A DNA stretch of 38,958 nt from Chloroflexota bacterium (lineage in GTDB: Bacteria; Chloroflexota; Anaerolineae; Aggregatilineales; Phototrophicaceae), in contig JAPOOU010000300.1 of NCBI GenBank assembly GCA_026713245.1, positions 1 to 38,958 on the forward strand, read 5' to 3'. This document shows, piece by piece, positions 1 through 8,419 of this stretch. The stretch's first letter is position 1; each line of letters starts with the position of its first letter. The position numbers were made by a program, and so were the translations under genes. The notes under the pieces are model-generated. The model saw only the letters and a list, made by a program, of their open reading frames with translations. It was not told where the DNA came from and did no database searches.

Positions 1-152
1 ATCAAGTGGTACGAGCATAACGGAAAGCGCAAAGCAAAGGGCGACTATATAGTCGCGGTTTGCCCAGTTGGGCGAGAATTGGCGAAGTCTCTCGAGGCAG
101 TGTCCAAGTTTTCGGAATCACTAGCGGGTGAAATCAGTTTTTCAACAGTGTC
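1..152 (+). repeat. Dispersed repeat, copy A (cut by window start)
   Basis: This segment matches, in inverted orientation and at roughly 88% identity by eye, the segment at 30365-30517. Both copies contain the perfect 16-bp palindrome GCGACTATATAGTCGC (here 41-56) and both end near TTTTTCAACAGTG. One frame is open up to a stop at 184-186 and would read as the end of a protein containing KRKAKGDYIV. The second copy keeps most of that frame but carries a 1-bp indel near the end, so a non-coding or decayed repeat is more likely than a live gene. The copy may extend left of the window. Confidence 0.7.
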
Positions 153-334
153 TGACAGGTCGCCCACTCTTGGCATAGATTTCTAATCACTTCTTCGCAT
201 GACTTACTTGGAACTACTTAATGTGTCTCTGTGATTAGATATTAGGTTTCATTTAGTTGGTTTGGGAAACTGATTTTGAAGCGATTGCCCTGCAAAGGGA
301 GACCTTTTCTTAGCCATATGCGCGCGAAATGATG

Positions 335-340
335 TATAAT
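335..340 (+). promoter_or_regulatory. -10 box upstream of the aminotransferase
   Basis: A perfect TATAAT lies 45 bp before the GTG at 385. No good -35 hexamer is visible at the right spacing. Its position argues against the TTG at 340 as start codon, because that codon overlaps the box. The remaining bases between the dispersed repeat and this box (153-334) are AT-rich and show no gene. Confidence 0.45.
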
Positions 341-384
341 TGCGACAATGCCTGCTTGAATCCGACCGGATTACTGGGCGTCAA

Positions 385-1632
385 GTGAGTTTCCGAAGTA
401 TCGCCAAATCGGGAACATTATCCCTGAACGAAATGGTGGGGACGCTGGAAGCCAGTGGACGCCAGGTCTTTAAGTTTGGGTTTGGCGAATCGCCCTTCTC
501 GCCGCCGCCACGGGTGCAAGCGGCATTGCAGTCGGCCCGAAAGCGCAGAGAGTATACCGCTGTCGCCGGCTTGCCCGAATTGCGCGAGAAGATCGCCGCT
601 TTCCACTGCGAAATAGACGGCTATCCCATTGACATGGGACAGGTGCTGGTCGCGCCGGGCACAAAGGCGCTATTCTACAATACCATGCAGGTATTCCAGG
701 ATGCTGAGGTCTACCTGCCCGAACCATCATGGGTTTCCTACGCTCCACAAGCGCGTATCGCCGGGCATCGTGTCTTCCGCGTCCCCACCTCTTGGGACGA
801 AGCCTGGCGCGTCAATCCGTCGCTGCTTGACGACATCATCACGCGCCACGGCCGCGGCGGCCGCGACAAGCTAATGGTGCTGAATTGCCCCGGGAATCCC
901 GATGGCTTGACCTATACGCGGTCGGAATTGATCGCGCTCTCGCAAGTGCTGCGGGAGCACGGAGTATGGGTCGTTTCGGACGAAATCTACGGCTTGCTGC
1001 ACCATCGCGGCGAGCACGTGTCCCTGGCAAGTTTGTATCCCGAACGGACACTGGTCATTACCGGGCTCTCGAAGTGGTGCGGGGCCGGCGGCTGGCGCTT
1101 GGGCGCCTTGATCCTGCCCGCCGACGCGCCGGAAGATTTGCGCGCCGGCTTGCTCGGGCTAGGGTCGGAAACGTATTCCTGCGCGCCAACGCCGATACAG
1201 GTAGCCGCGCTAAGCGCGTACGCCTTGGATCTTGAATTGCACGGTTTCCTCGCCGGGCAAAGACGTGTGCTATCAGAGATTGGCAACGCCATACATTTGG
1301 CCTTGGCAAACGCGGGCATACGCGTTCATCCCCCGCAAGGCGGTTTTTACCTGCTATTGGACTTTCGCCCCTTTGCTGATGCTTTGGCAGTCAGAGGGAT
1401 CAATGATGATGAGGCGCTCTGCGGGGAATTGCTGAAAGCGACAGGCGTAGCGCTGCTGCCCGGTAGCGCCTTTGGTATGGATCGCGAAGCTCTGACCGCC
1501 CGTCTGGCCTATGTCGACTTCGATGGCGACGCCGCGCTGGAAGATGCGCAGGATCCCGCCAAGGACATCCTTGCTCATGCCGCAAAAATGTTGGAGGGAA
1601 TCGAAGCGCTGCGTAGCTGGCTACTCAACTGA
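385..1632 (+). CDS. PLP-dependent aminotransferase, class I/II
   Basis: This is a 415-residue fold-type I aminotransferase from the aspartate/aromatic aminotransferase group. It transfers an amino group between an amino acid and a 2-oxoacid in the cytosol. Visible motifs are NCPGNPDG (residues 167-174, with the conserved Asn), SDEIYG (198-203, Asp and Tyr that contact PLP) and GLSKWCGAGGWRLG (227-240), where Lys230 is the Schiff-base lysine. Length is normal. The frame stays open to a TTG at 340, but that codon sits on a TATAAT box, so the GTG at 385 or the ATG at 433 is more likely. The stop overlaps the convergent TauE-like gene by 12 bp. Substrate specificity cannot be read from the sequence. 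Confidence 0.9.
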   Translation: MSFRSIAKSGTLSLNEMVGTLEASGRQVFKFGFGESPFSPPPRVQAALQSARKRREYTAVAGLPELREKIAAFHCEIDGYPIDMGQVLVAPGTKALFYNTMQVFQDAEVYLPEPSWVSYAPQARIAGHRVFRVPTSWDEAWRVNPSLLDDIITRHGRGGRDKLMVLNCPGNPDGLTYTRSELIALSQVLREHGVWVVSDEIYGLLHHRGEHVSLASLYPERTLVITGLSKWCGAGGWRLGALILPADAPEDLRAGLLGLGSETYSCAPTPIQVAALSAYALDLELHGFLAGQRRVLSEIGNAIHLALANAGIRVHPPQGGFYLLLDFRPFADALAVRGINDDEALCGELLKATGVALLPGSAFGMDREALTARLAYVDFDGDAALEDAQDPAKDILAHAAKMLEGIEALRSWLLN

Positions 1633-2358
1633 AAACAGCAGGAAAATGCTAAGGATCAGCAAAGGCGCCATCATGATCCATTCAAAAGCGCGCTGATTAA
1701 TTCGATCAATCATGGCGCGGGCGGCGGCGATCGCCAGCGGAATCAGGATGAATACCCAGGCGATTGCGGCCAATTTGGATAGATCGAGGATGCCTAACGT
1801 GATGTAGGTGGGCAATTTGGTCAGATTAATCACGGCGAAGAACAAGGTGGTCGTGCCAACAAAGACACGTGGCGTCATGTTAGGTTGCAGCAAGAGATAA
1901 GCGGTGAAAGGCGGCGCGCCTACATTGGCCAGGGTCGAACCGAATCCGGAAGCCCATCCCGCGAACCAACCATGCCAGGCCTGTGGATGATATGCCAGTC
2001 GACGCAGGCGCTCGCTGCCAATCTTGAAGCTGAGAGCGACCAGGGTTAATCCGCCGATCATCCGCTTGAGCGTGACCGCGTCAATGTCCTTGAGGATGAA
2101 GGCGCCCACGGCGACGCCAATCAGTCCCGGGACCAGCATCAGCGCCATAAGCCCCTTGTCCCACTGCTTCCAGTAAAAGTACAGGGCAAAGATATCCGCG
2201 AAGATGAGCAAGGGTAGAATCAGGCTAATCGCTTCCTGTGGCTCAATAATCAAGGAGAGAATCGGCACTGTCAGGGCAACGGGAACCGGTCCTCCCAGGC
2301 CGCCCTTGGAGAATCCGATCAAGATGGCGACCACTGCAAATAGTAGCGTCTCTTCCAC
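1621..2358 (-). CDS. TauE/SafE family membrane exporter
   Basis: A 245-residue, very hydrophobic protein with about eight predicted membrane segments and the TauE/SafE pattern: an N-terminal GFSKGGLGG motif (about residues 15-23) and a second half-repeat motif, WASGFGSTLANVGAPP, near residue 135. The family exports sulfite, sulfoacetate or other small organosulfur anions across the cytoplasmic membrane, but substrates are rarely certain. The start is GTG. No neighbouring sulfur-metabolism gene supports a specific substrate. The 3' end overlaps the convergent aminotransferase. Confidence 0.88.
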   Translation of the reverse strand: MEETLLFAVVAILIGFSKGGLGGPVPVALTVPILSLIIEPQEAISLILPLLIFADIFALYFYWKQWDKGLMALMLVPGLIGVAVGAFILKDIDAVTLKRMIGGLTLVALSFKIGSERLRRLAYHPQAWHGWFAGWASGFGSTLANVGAPPFTAYLLLQPNMTPRVFVGTTTLFFAVINLTKLPTYITLGILDLSKLAAIAWVFILIPLAIAAARAMIDRINQRAFEWIMMAPLLILSIFLLFSVE

Positions 2359-2521
2359 GGTGGCTCGTTTGGCTTAACTGTTCACAAAACTGCGTCCGAC
2401 TCAGAATCATCGTTGATTATATGCCAGGTCTATCCGCCAGGCGAGAATCGAAACTCTTTCAATGCCGGCGCCATATCGGGGAAGATTCATTAAGGGTCTG
2501 CCCGCGCGATTCGATGCGAGT

Positions 2522-2554
2522 CATGGTGCTACCGAGCTAGAATACAGTTTTTCA
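2522..2554 (+). repeat. Imperfect direct repeat, copy 1
   Basis: About 30 bp around CCGAGCTAGAATACAG recur at 2801-2833 as CCGAGCTATAATCCAG, with matching CGAGTCA and CATG blocks upstream. The two copies bracket the hairpin element at 2658-2731, as if the region had been duplicated. Confidence 0.55.
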
Positions 2555-2657
2555 TGGACGTAGAATCTGTAAAATCTGTGGTAGCGTGGCCTTTTCGATT
2601 GAAATACTCTTGCCAACTCTCGACATGAGGCCCTTAACCCAAAATACCAACGATCTG

Positions 2658-2731
2658 GTAGGGGCGACTCGCCGAGTCGCCGATACTCATTCAGTTTCTA
2701 TACGTCGGGCGATCCAGAGGATCGCCCCTAC
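2658..2731. repeat. 74-bp double-hairpin element with terminal inverted repeats
   Basis: The ends are perfect 10-bp inverted repeats (GTAGGGGCGA and TCGCCCCTAC). Inside lie two perfect 9-bp stems: GGCGACTCG/CGAGTCGCC at 2663-2681 with a one-base loop, and GGGCGATCC/GGATCGCCC at 2707-2727 with an AGA loop. This looks like a small MITE or REP-like intergenic element. Apart from this element and the direct repeats, the 520-bp gap between the TauE-like gene and the methyltransferase shows no gene. One open frame crosses the element but has no family features. Confidence 0.65.
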
Positions 2732-2800
2732 TGGCTGTCATGTCGTTGTTGTTCTCAATTTCAACCGACTTGGATACACTCCCCACGAGTCAACGCAATA

Positions 2801-2833
2801 CATGATACTGCCGAGCTATAATCCAGTTTTCAT
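2801..2833 (+). promoter_or_regulatory. Direct repeat copy 2 carrying a TATAAT box
   Basis: This copy has TATAAT at 2817-2822, about 60 bp before the methyltransferase start, where copy 1 has TAGAAT. It may provide the methyltransferase promoter. No good -35 is visible. Confidence 0.4.
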
Positions 2834-2881
2834 CAATGCCGAATTCATTAAGCCAGCCATTGGCTGGACGGAGGGGAGCAT

Positions 2882-3682
2882 TTGGATACCCGTCAATTGA
2901 ATGAAGAGGGTCGCGAACTTTGGAATCGCAAAGCGCGCTTCTGGGACGAACTACATGGCGACCAGGGCAATCTCTTCCATCGTCGCCTGGTTGAATCGTC
3001 GGTCCTGCAACTGCTGGCTTTGCAGCGTGGCGAAAGGGTTCTGGACGCGGGTTGTGGCAACGGCGCCTTGGCCCGGCGCTTGGCCGACAAGGGCGCAAAA
3101 GTAACCGCTGTAGATTACAGCGAAGAGATGATTCGATTGGCGAAACGACGGTCGCGGGGATCTGCATCGGACATTGACTATCGAATCGTCGACGCAACCG
3201 ACAAAGACGCGCTGCTTTCGCTGGGGACCGCGCAATTCGACGCCGTCGTTTGCTCGATGACCTTGATGGATATCCCGATTGTCGCGCCTCTTTTTGAAGC
3301 AGCGTCTGCCTTGCTGCGTTCCGGGGGCAGGTTCGTATTCGCCACCATGCATCCGGCCTTCAATTCCAACAATCCCGTTTTCTTCCAGGAAAAAGAAGAT
3401 CGAGACGGCATTGTGACTACAGTTACCGGTGTAAAGATTCATGCCTACGTCGATCTGCCCCCGGTTAAGGGCTCGGGCGCGCCTGGCGAGCCAGCACCGC
3501 ATTTTTACTACCATCGCCCGCTATCGGCGCTGCTAAGAGACGCCTTTGACGCCGGCTTCGTGCTGGATGGATTGTTGGAACCCGTCTTCCCGCCCGAGGA
3601 TGCCGACCTGGGATCGGAACTGAGTTGGACCAGGATGCGCCAGATCCCGCCGGTCTTGACCGCTCGGCTGCGGCTTGCCTAG
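2882..3682 (+). CDS. Class I SAM-dependent methyltransferase
   Basis: A 266-residue protein with the Rossmann methyltransferase signature: motif I VLDAGCGNG at residues 53-61, an acidic residue at the end of strand 2 (AVDYS, 76-80), and a motif-IV-like stretch QFDAVVCSMTLMDI. The family moves a methyl group from S-adenosylmethionine to a small molecule or macromolecule. The substrate is not recognisable. The TTG start is chosen because a strong GGAGGGG ribosome site lies about 6 bp upstream. The reading frame overlaps the convergent B3/B4 gene by 4 bp. Confidence 0.85.
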   Translation: MDTRQLNEEGRELWNRKARFWDELHGDQGNLFHRRLVESSVLQLLALQRGERVLDAGCGNGALARRLADKGAKVTAVDYSEEMIRLAKRRSRGSASDIDYRIVDATDKDALLSLGTAQFDAVVCSMTLMDIPIVAPLFEAASALLRSGGRFVFATMHPAFNSNNPVFFQEKEDRDGIVTTVTGVKIHAYVDLPPVKGSGAPGEPAPHFYYHRPLSALLRDAFDAGFVLDGLLEPVFPPEDADLGSELSWTRMRQIPPVLTARLRLA

Positions 3683-4380
3683 ATCGCCGGACTCTCGGCA
3701 TTCAAGACAGCCGCGTTAAAGTCTCCGCCGGCATGGGCGCGCAACAATTCGAGCAAGTCGCTCAGGGCATTCTCGATATCGGCTTTGCTGTCCTCATGAT
3801 GCGCCTCAACCGTAACGACGGCGTTGCTGGTGTCGGCATTGGCCGCGCTGGTCGCGCTTTGGCGCCAGCACCAGCGCCTTGCGACCACCATCTGCTTTTC
3901 GTCGGAAAAGATGACTTCCCCAACTTCGGGATGCATGATCTCGTCGCTCCCCAGCTCCATATATGCCTCGCTGCCAGCGGCGTAATGAACGGTGATCGCG
4001 CCTTGAATCTCGCGCCTGTCAAATATGGCCACGGGCAAGCCGTAACGTATGCTGACCAGGTTGCCGATATCGACAAGCGTATTAATGCTCGGGATATCGC
4101 CCTTCTTGGTCAGGCGGCGCAACAGCGCCTCGGCCGCGCTGCGATATTTGGTCGGCGAAACGCCAAAGGCGCTGATAGCCCGGCGCCAGGCGGCGAGCGA
4201 TGCCAATTCGCTTAGCGGGGTCGAGCCAATCCTGTTCTTGACCCCTTCTTGCTCCCCCAGATACGCTTCTAGCAGCTCCGGCGCCGTCGGCGCATTGCTC
4301 ATGCCACTGGCCACAATGACGCCCGCAGTCAAATTGGGGTAGTCTTGGATGATCTTCGTATCGTATTGAAAACTGGACAT
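3679..4380 (-). CDS. Stand-alone B3/B4 tRNA-editing-like domain protein
   Basis: A 233-residue protein resembling the B3/B4 domain of phenylalanyl-tRNA synthetase beta subunit, which in the synthetase clears mischarged tRNA. Family-like stretches are the LGEQEGVKNRIGSTPL region, then SPTKYRSAAEALLRR (about residues 76-90), SINTLVDIGNLVSIRYGLPVA (98-118) and the FSDEKQMVVARRWCWRQS block. Free-standing members exist widely and their role is mostly untested; trans-editing or amino-acid sensing are guesses. It starts one base after the MFS gene stops, with an AGGAGG site inside the end of that gene, so the two are an operon. The C-terminal tail has low complexity. Confidence 0.8.
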   Translation of the reverse strand: MSSFQYDTKIIQDYPNLTAGVIVASGMSNAPTAPELLEAYLGEQEGVKNRIGSTPLSELASLAAWRRAISAFGVSPTKYRSAAEALLRRLTKKGDIPSINTLVDIGNLVSIRYGLPVAIFDRREIQGAITVHYAAGSEAYMELGSDEIMHPEVGEVIFSDEKQMVVARRWCWRQSATSAANADTSNAVVTVEAHHEDSKADIENALSDLLELLRAHAGGDFNAAVLNAESPAI

Positions 4381-4381
4381 G

Positions 4382-5680
4382 TTATCCTCCTGCGGCGAAT
4401 TCTGGCGCCGCCGTCATCTCACGCGCTTCCCTGGCTTCAAGTCTCATAACGATCCAGATCCATGCCAACAGCGGAACCAGAGCGACCAGCGCCGAGGCGT
4501 AAACGATCACGTGAATACTCCCGGCGCCCACGGCGTCTATCAAGACGCCGACAAAGATGATACCAATACTTTGAACTAGCTCGAAGCCGGCGAAATCCAG
4601 CGAGAACATGCGTCCAAGGTATTCATCCGGCACGATCTGCTGGATGATCACCGAACTGTAAGTCCAGTTCACCGAACCGCCCATCGAGCGAACGACTATG
4701 GCAAGCGCCAGGAATTCCAGCGAAGGCGACATGCCCCAAAGCAACCAGCCGAGGGCGATCATGACAAAGCCGACGGTGGTCAAACGGCGCAGGACTTTCA
4801 CGGAATCATCGCTGAAGCGATTGGTGAGCAACGGTCCGATAATGGCGCCCGTGCCAAAAGCCGCCCACAAGATTGCCATGGATGTGATGCCCTGGTCGCC
4901 GAGCACAAAGACCTGCGTACCATAGATGATCAGCAGGGCGTCGGCATTTGTCAAGCTCTGCGCGCTCTTGACGAAGAGCGCGGCGGCTGTGCCCGGGTGC
5001 GCCCGCAAGAAACGAATGCCGTCGGCAAACGTGCGCTTGGACTTGTCCAGTTTTCTTCGCTGTTCCTGGCCAATTTCCGATCTGGGCGCAAGAGGGATGA
5101 CAACGGTCACGACCAACAAGGCGGAAACCACAAACGTGAGCGAATCAATGAATAATGCCGCGCGTATTCCGAAGACTTCGGCAACGATGCCGCCGCAAAT
5201 GGCGCCAATTGCCAACATGGCCGACCAGGTGATGCTGCTCAGCGTATTCCCGATCACCAGTTGGTGACGATAAAGAACACTTGGCATGATGGCGTTGCGA
5301 GCGGGTTCAAAAACCGACGATACCAGGAATTGGATGATCGTGAATACATAAATGAGCGGCAGATACTCCGGCCCTTGCGTCGTTATGAGCAGCCCCAGCA
5401 CCGCCAGGGCGCGCAAAACATCACTGATAATCAGCAGCCGTTTGCGGTCGAAGCGGTCAGCCAGGACGCCTGCCAGGGGCCGCATCAGCAAGGGCGGTAT
5501 CATCCGCGCGATCAAGAACGCGCTGACTGCTATGCCTTGGTAACCAGTCCCGTCTGTATACTGAACAATCATTGCCGAGATGACTATCGTGTTGAACCAG
5601 TCACCCAGCAGGCTGACGACCTGCGCCAACCATAGTTTGGTGAAATCGCGATTGCTGCGTATCAGCTTGACGTATTGCAT
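4382..5680 (-). CDS. MFS transporter (MFS_3/DHA3-like)
   Basis: A 432-residue membrane protein with about twelve membrane segments. The N-terminal FTKLWLAQVVSLLGDWFNT is typical of the MFS_3 (EntS-like) branch, and the loop LAGVLADRFDRKRLLI is the MFS motif A. Proteins of this type export small molecules such as siderophores or drugs by proton antiport. The substrate is unknown. The ATG at 5680 is preferred over the TTG two codons upstream because an AGG lies at normal spacing. It is the first gene of a two-gene operon with the B3/B4 protein. Confidence 0.88.
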   Translation of the reverse strand: MQYVKLIRSNRDFTKLWLAQVVSLLGDWFNTIVISAMIVQYTDGTGYQGIAVSAFLIARMIPPLLMRPLAGVLADRFDRKRLLIISDVLRALAVLGLLITTQGPEYLPLIYVFTIIQFLVSSVFEPARNAIMPSVLYRHQLVIGNTLSSITWSAMLAIGAICGGIVAEVFGIRAALFIDSLTFVVSALLVVTVVIPLAPRSEIGQEQRRKLDKSKRTFADGIRFLRAHPGTAAALFVKSAQSLTNADALLIIYGTQVFVLGDQGITSMAILWAAFGTGAIIGPLLTNRFSDDSVKVLRRLTTVGFVMIALGWLLWGMSPSLEFLALAIVVRSMGGSVNWTYSSVIIQQIVPDEYLGRMFSLDFAGFELVQSIGIIFVGVLIDAVGAGSIHVIVYASALVALVPLLAWIWIVMRLEAREAREMTAAPEFAAGG

Positions 5681-5835
5681 GGGCAACCTGGACGGTTTTC
5701 AAACCAGATAGCTTTGGACATTAGCGCTTGCCAGAACAGCGACTAGTGTACTGCAGGACAAGGCAGGTTGCACGATATGATCGGCCCTCGTCGGGATCAT
5801 TGTATCCTTCGGCAGAAGATTCTCTGCCCGCTACA

Positions 5836-5864
5836 TTGACAGCCCCCCGCCTCTGGCATAGGAT
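5836..5864 (+). promoter_or_regulatory. crcB promoter
   Basis: A perfect -35 TTGACA (5836-5841), a 17-bp spacer and a -10 TAGGAT (5859-5864) lie just upstream of crcB. The predicted transcript leader would be only about 20 nt. The rest of the gap back to 5681 shows a small GGCAGA/TCTGCC hairpin near 5813-5830 and nothing else. Confidence 0.6.
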
Positions 5865-5890
5865 GAACCTGTGAATATAAGGACAGAGCG

Positions 5891-6286
5891 ATGGACACTT
5901 TGATCTATGTCGGCGCAGGAGGTTTCCTTGGCGCCAACGCACGCTATCTGTTGACGATTTGGGCGGATGGACTCATGCAGGCGCGATGGGGCGTGTTCCC
6001 CTTCGGGACCCTGCTGGTGAACGTACTCGGCTCATTTGCCTTGGCGCTATTTGGAGTGTGGTTCGCGGCGCGGACCGGGCTGTCGCCGCAATTGCGCCTT
6101 CTGGTCGGCGCGGGATTCTTCGGCGCATTTACCACTTTTTCGACATTTGCAAACGAGAGTTTGAGCCTGTGGGAGAGTCAAGGAACAACCGCATTTCTAC
6201 TGAATGTCGCTCTCAATAATGGCTTGTGTCTTGCGGGGGTGGTCTTCGGGATCCTGTTCGGACAGCGTTTGTTCGCTAACGCATAG
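5891..6286 (+). CDS. crcB: Fluoride ion channel CrcB/Fluc
   Basis: A 131-residue, four-helix membrane protein. Fluc proteins form dual-topology dimers that let fluoride leave the cell. The diagnostic motifs are all present: GAGGFLGANARY (residues 8-19), FGTLLVNVLGSF (38-49) and GFFGAFTTFSTF (75-86). A single full-length gene is enough for a homodimer. It has its own strong promoter with a very short leader, so there is no room for a fluoride riboswitch on that transcript. uppP follows 47 bp downstream on the same strand. Confidence 0.96.
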   Translation: MDTLIYVGAGGFLGANARYLLTIWADGLMQARWGVFPFGTLLVNVLGSFALALFGVWFAARTGLSPQLRLLVGAGFFGAFTTFSTFANESLSLWESQGTTAFLLNVALNNGLCLAGVVFGILFGQRLFANA

Positions 6287-6333
6287 TCCCCATAGATTTA
6301 TGCTTTTCGCATCCAATTCCCATTAGTGAAAAT

Positions 6334-7152
6334 ATGGCTGACATTGTCAAAGTAGTGGCCCTGTCCTTGATCGAGGGTATAACCGAGTTTTTGCCCATTT
6401 CCTCCACAGGTCACCTTGTTGTCGGCGCTGCGATTCTGCAGTTTGACGTCATGGGCGCAGTGTTCGAGGTCTTTATTCAATTTGGCGCGGCGGTAGCGGT
6501 TGTAGTCTACTATCGCCGGACCTTGCTCTCGCATTTGAGCACGCTGCAGTCCGAGCCGGACATCAGACGCTTTTGGATGTTGATAATTCTCGCGCTGATT
6601 CCGGCCGCAGTGGTCGGGTTCATTTTCGACGAACATATTGTGACATTGTTATTCTCTCCCACCGTCGTCGCGGGTTCTCTGATCATTGGCGGCGTGGCAT
6701 TCCTGCTCGTCGAGCGCTCGTCCCGCTTTCGCCGTCCAACCGCTGAAGATGTCGCGCAATTAACCCAAGTCACGACGAAACAAGCGATCATCGTCGGCAT
6801 GGTACAAGTCTTGGCCCTGGTGCCGGGCATGTCTCGGTCCGGCGCGACGATCGTCGGCGGCATGCTGGCGGGCATGAACCGCCGCATCGCCACAGAGTTT
6901 TCTTTTTTCCTCGCTATCCCGATGCTCGGCGGCGCGACGCTTTACAAATTGGCGACCTCGTTGGCAAGTTTGCCACAAGACGCCCTGGCGCTTTTGCTGC
7001 TTGGCGCGGCACTCTCGGGAATCGTCGCCTGGTTTACCATAGATTGGCTGCTCAAGTTCGTTTCCAGGCACAGCTTCGTCGTCTTCGGTTACTATCGTAT
7101 CGTTGTCGGGCTGGTGATCCTGGCCGGCGCTGCGACCGGCCTGATTAGCTAG
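6334..7152 (+). CDS. uppP: Undecaprenyl-diphosphatase (BacA type)
   Basis: A 272-residue integral membrane enzyme that dephosphorylates undecaprenyl diphosphate so that the lipid carrier of cell-wall synthesis can be reused. It also gives bacitracin tolerance. Both signature blocks are intact: EGITEFLPISSTGHL (residues 14-28, catalytic glutamates and His27) and PGMSRSGAT (164-172, with Arg168). Length matches the family. The start has no strong ribosome site, and it may be read partly from the crcB promoter. Confidence 0.96.
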   Translation: MADIVKVVALSLIEGITEFLPISSTGHLVVGAAILQFDVMGAVFEVFIQFGAAVAVVVYYRRTLLSHLSTLQSEPDIRRFWMLIILALIPAAVVGFIFDEHIVTLLFSPTVVAGSLIIGGVAFLLVERSSRFRRPTAEDVAQLTQVTTKQAIIVGMVQVLALVPGMSRSGATIVGGMLAGMNRRIATEFSFFLAIPMLGGATLYKLATSLASLPQDALALLLLGAALSGIVAWFTIDWLLKFVSRHSFVVFGYYRIVVGLVILAGAATGLIS

Positions 7153-7219
7153 ATCGCATTTGCCTAACTGCGTCGGTCTAAATTCCGCCTTCAGTTTCCA
7201 AACCTGCTTGCAGATTTGA

Positions 7220-7248
7220 TTGTCCGATTTTCGGCCCTTCACTATAAT
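7220..7248 (+). promoter_or_regulatory. Promoter of the LysM lipoprotein gene
   Basis: TTGTCC (7220-7225), a 17-bp spacer and a perfect TATAAT (7243-7248). It lies inside the N-terminal extension of the longest reading frame (7216), which shows that translation must start later, at 7291. Confidence 0.65.
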
Positions 7249-7290
7249 GAATATAAGCCATTAACCTGTCTTGCATGGGACGGTCTGTCT

Positions 7291-8214
7291 ATGAAATATA
7301 GGCAATTTAAACACGCAGTACGCAGGCCAATTTCGCTGTCGCTGATATTCGCTTTGCTGAGCTTGCTGGCGACAGCATGCTTCCGCGACGCCAGCGAAGT
7401 TATTGATAGTCAACCGGTAGCTCGCGAGGTTGCATCGCCGACGGCTGTCGAAACCGAAGAGCCGGAACCAACGCTGACTGCCGAGTCTCTCGAAGAACTC
7501 TTCACCGCGCAGCCTCCCGATACATTCGCTTTGACTGCGACCGCGCTCATTGCCCGCCTGACCGAGGCTGCGGAACCGGAAGCGACCGCGCTTTTGATTG
7601 ACAACGCTGAGGAATCGGATACTGCCGGCGCCGCTGATGATGAGACCGCCGTTCAAGCCACGCCAATTCCGCTGGTTCGCGTAACGGTGCCGCCGGGCGA
7701 AGACTGCGTACACGAGATCCGCGCCGGCGAGACCTTGTTCATGTTGTCCTTGGCTTATGGTTCAACAGTGGATGAGATCGCCGCCGCAAGCAATATTGAC
7801 AATCCCGACCGCATATCTGTTGGGCAGCGCATCACGATTCCCGGCTGCGGTACGAGTGGTTTCGCGCCGCCTCCAACATCCGCGCCGCGCCCGACTTCGG
7901 ATCCCGGCGCCATCGAACCGACCGCTGTTCCGGAAGCAGTCGAGATAACAGAAGCGGAAGACGAAGAAGACTTCACCGCATTGGTGCAACAGGCTCAGGA
8001 CGCCATACTGAACAATGCGCAAGCCGGCGCCGCCGATGACTTCAGCGCCCAGTCTGCGATTGCGACGCCGGGTCGCAGCTACACAGTTCAGCGAAATGAT
8101 ACCTTGCTGGGCATCGCTTTGCAGTTCGGCACGTCTATTGACGCGCTGGCATCGCTGAACAACATTGATGATGTGGACGATGTGAAAGCGGGAGACGAGT
8201 TGCTGATTCCCTAA
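7291..8214 (+). CDS. Lipoprotein with two LysM domains
   Basis: A 307-residue surface protein. The N-terminus has basic residues, a hydrophobic stretch and a lipobox-like LATAC, so it is probably lipid-anchored. Low-complexity linkers rich in Thr, Glu, Ala and Pro follow. LysM domain 1 begins CVHEIRAGETLFMLS and ends IGDN-type with GQRITIPGC. LysM domain 2 is at the C-terminus, starting SYTVQRNDTLLGIA. LysM binds peptidoglycan or chitin glycans, so a cell-wall role is likely. No catalytic domain is present. The ATG at 7291 follows a GGGACGG site and lies downstream of the promoter. Confidence 0.88.
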   Translation: MKYRQFKHAVRRPISLSLIFALLSLLATACFRDASEVIDSQPVAREVASPTAVETEEPEPTLTAESLEELFTAQPPDTFALTATALIARLTEAAEPEATALLIDNAEESDTAGAADDETAVQATPIPLVRVTVPPGEDCVHEIRAGETLFMLSLAYGSTVDEIAAASNIDNPDRISVGQRITIPGCGTSGFAPPPTSAPRPTSDPGAIEPTAVPEAVEITEAEDEEDFTALVQQAQDAILNNAQAGAADDFSAQSAIATPGRSYTVQRNDTLLGIALQFGTSIDALASLNNIDDVDDVKAGDELLIP

Positions 8215-8327
8215 GGTCATCGACCGCAGCTAGGTCTCCGAAAGTCCGGCAACGCCAAGACCAACCAGGAAAGATTCGGCGCTATAACACCCTGCCAAAA
8301 CCTTCAAAACACCGCGCCGGCTGACCC

Positions 8328-8357
8328 TTGATGCGCTAGGTCTTGCTGTGCTATAAT
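8328..8357 (+). promoter_or_regulatory. rplS promoter
   Basis: TTGATG (8328-8333), an 18-bp spacer and a perfect TATAAT (8352-8357), giving a leader of about 55 nt. The leader contains a perfect 6-bp hairpin, TACGCC-TGCG-GGCGTA (8382-8397), before the GGAAGGA ribosome site. Confidence 0.6.
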
Positions 8358-8419
8358 CTTCACCAGTCTGTACGTCTTTGCTACGCCTGCGGGCGTATTC
8401 TTATGGAAGGAAGCCAGCC

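Noticed and set aside
2586..2900. 104-codon open frame upstream of the methyltransferase
   Set aside because: It crosses the double-hairpin repeat, has no ribosome site and overlaps the methyltransferase start.
5741..5890. Fluoride riboswitch before crcB
   Set aside because: I could not find the conserved riboswitch core, and the best promoter leaves no room for it.
5721..5942. 73-codon minus-strand frame overlapping crcB
   Set aside because: It overlaps the crcB promoter and start and has no family features.
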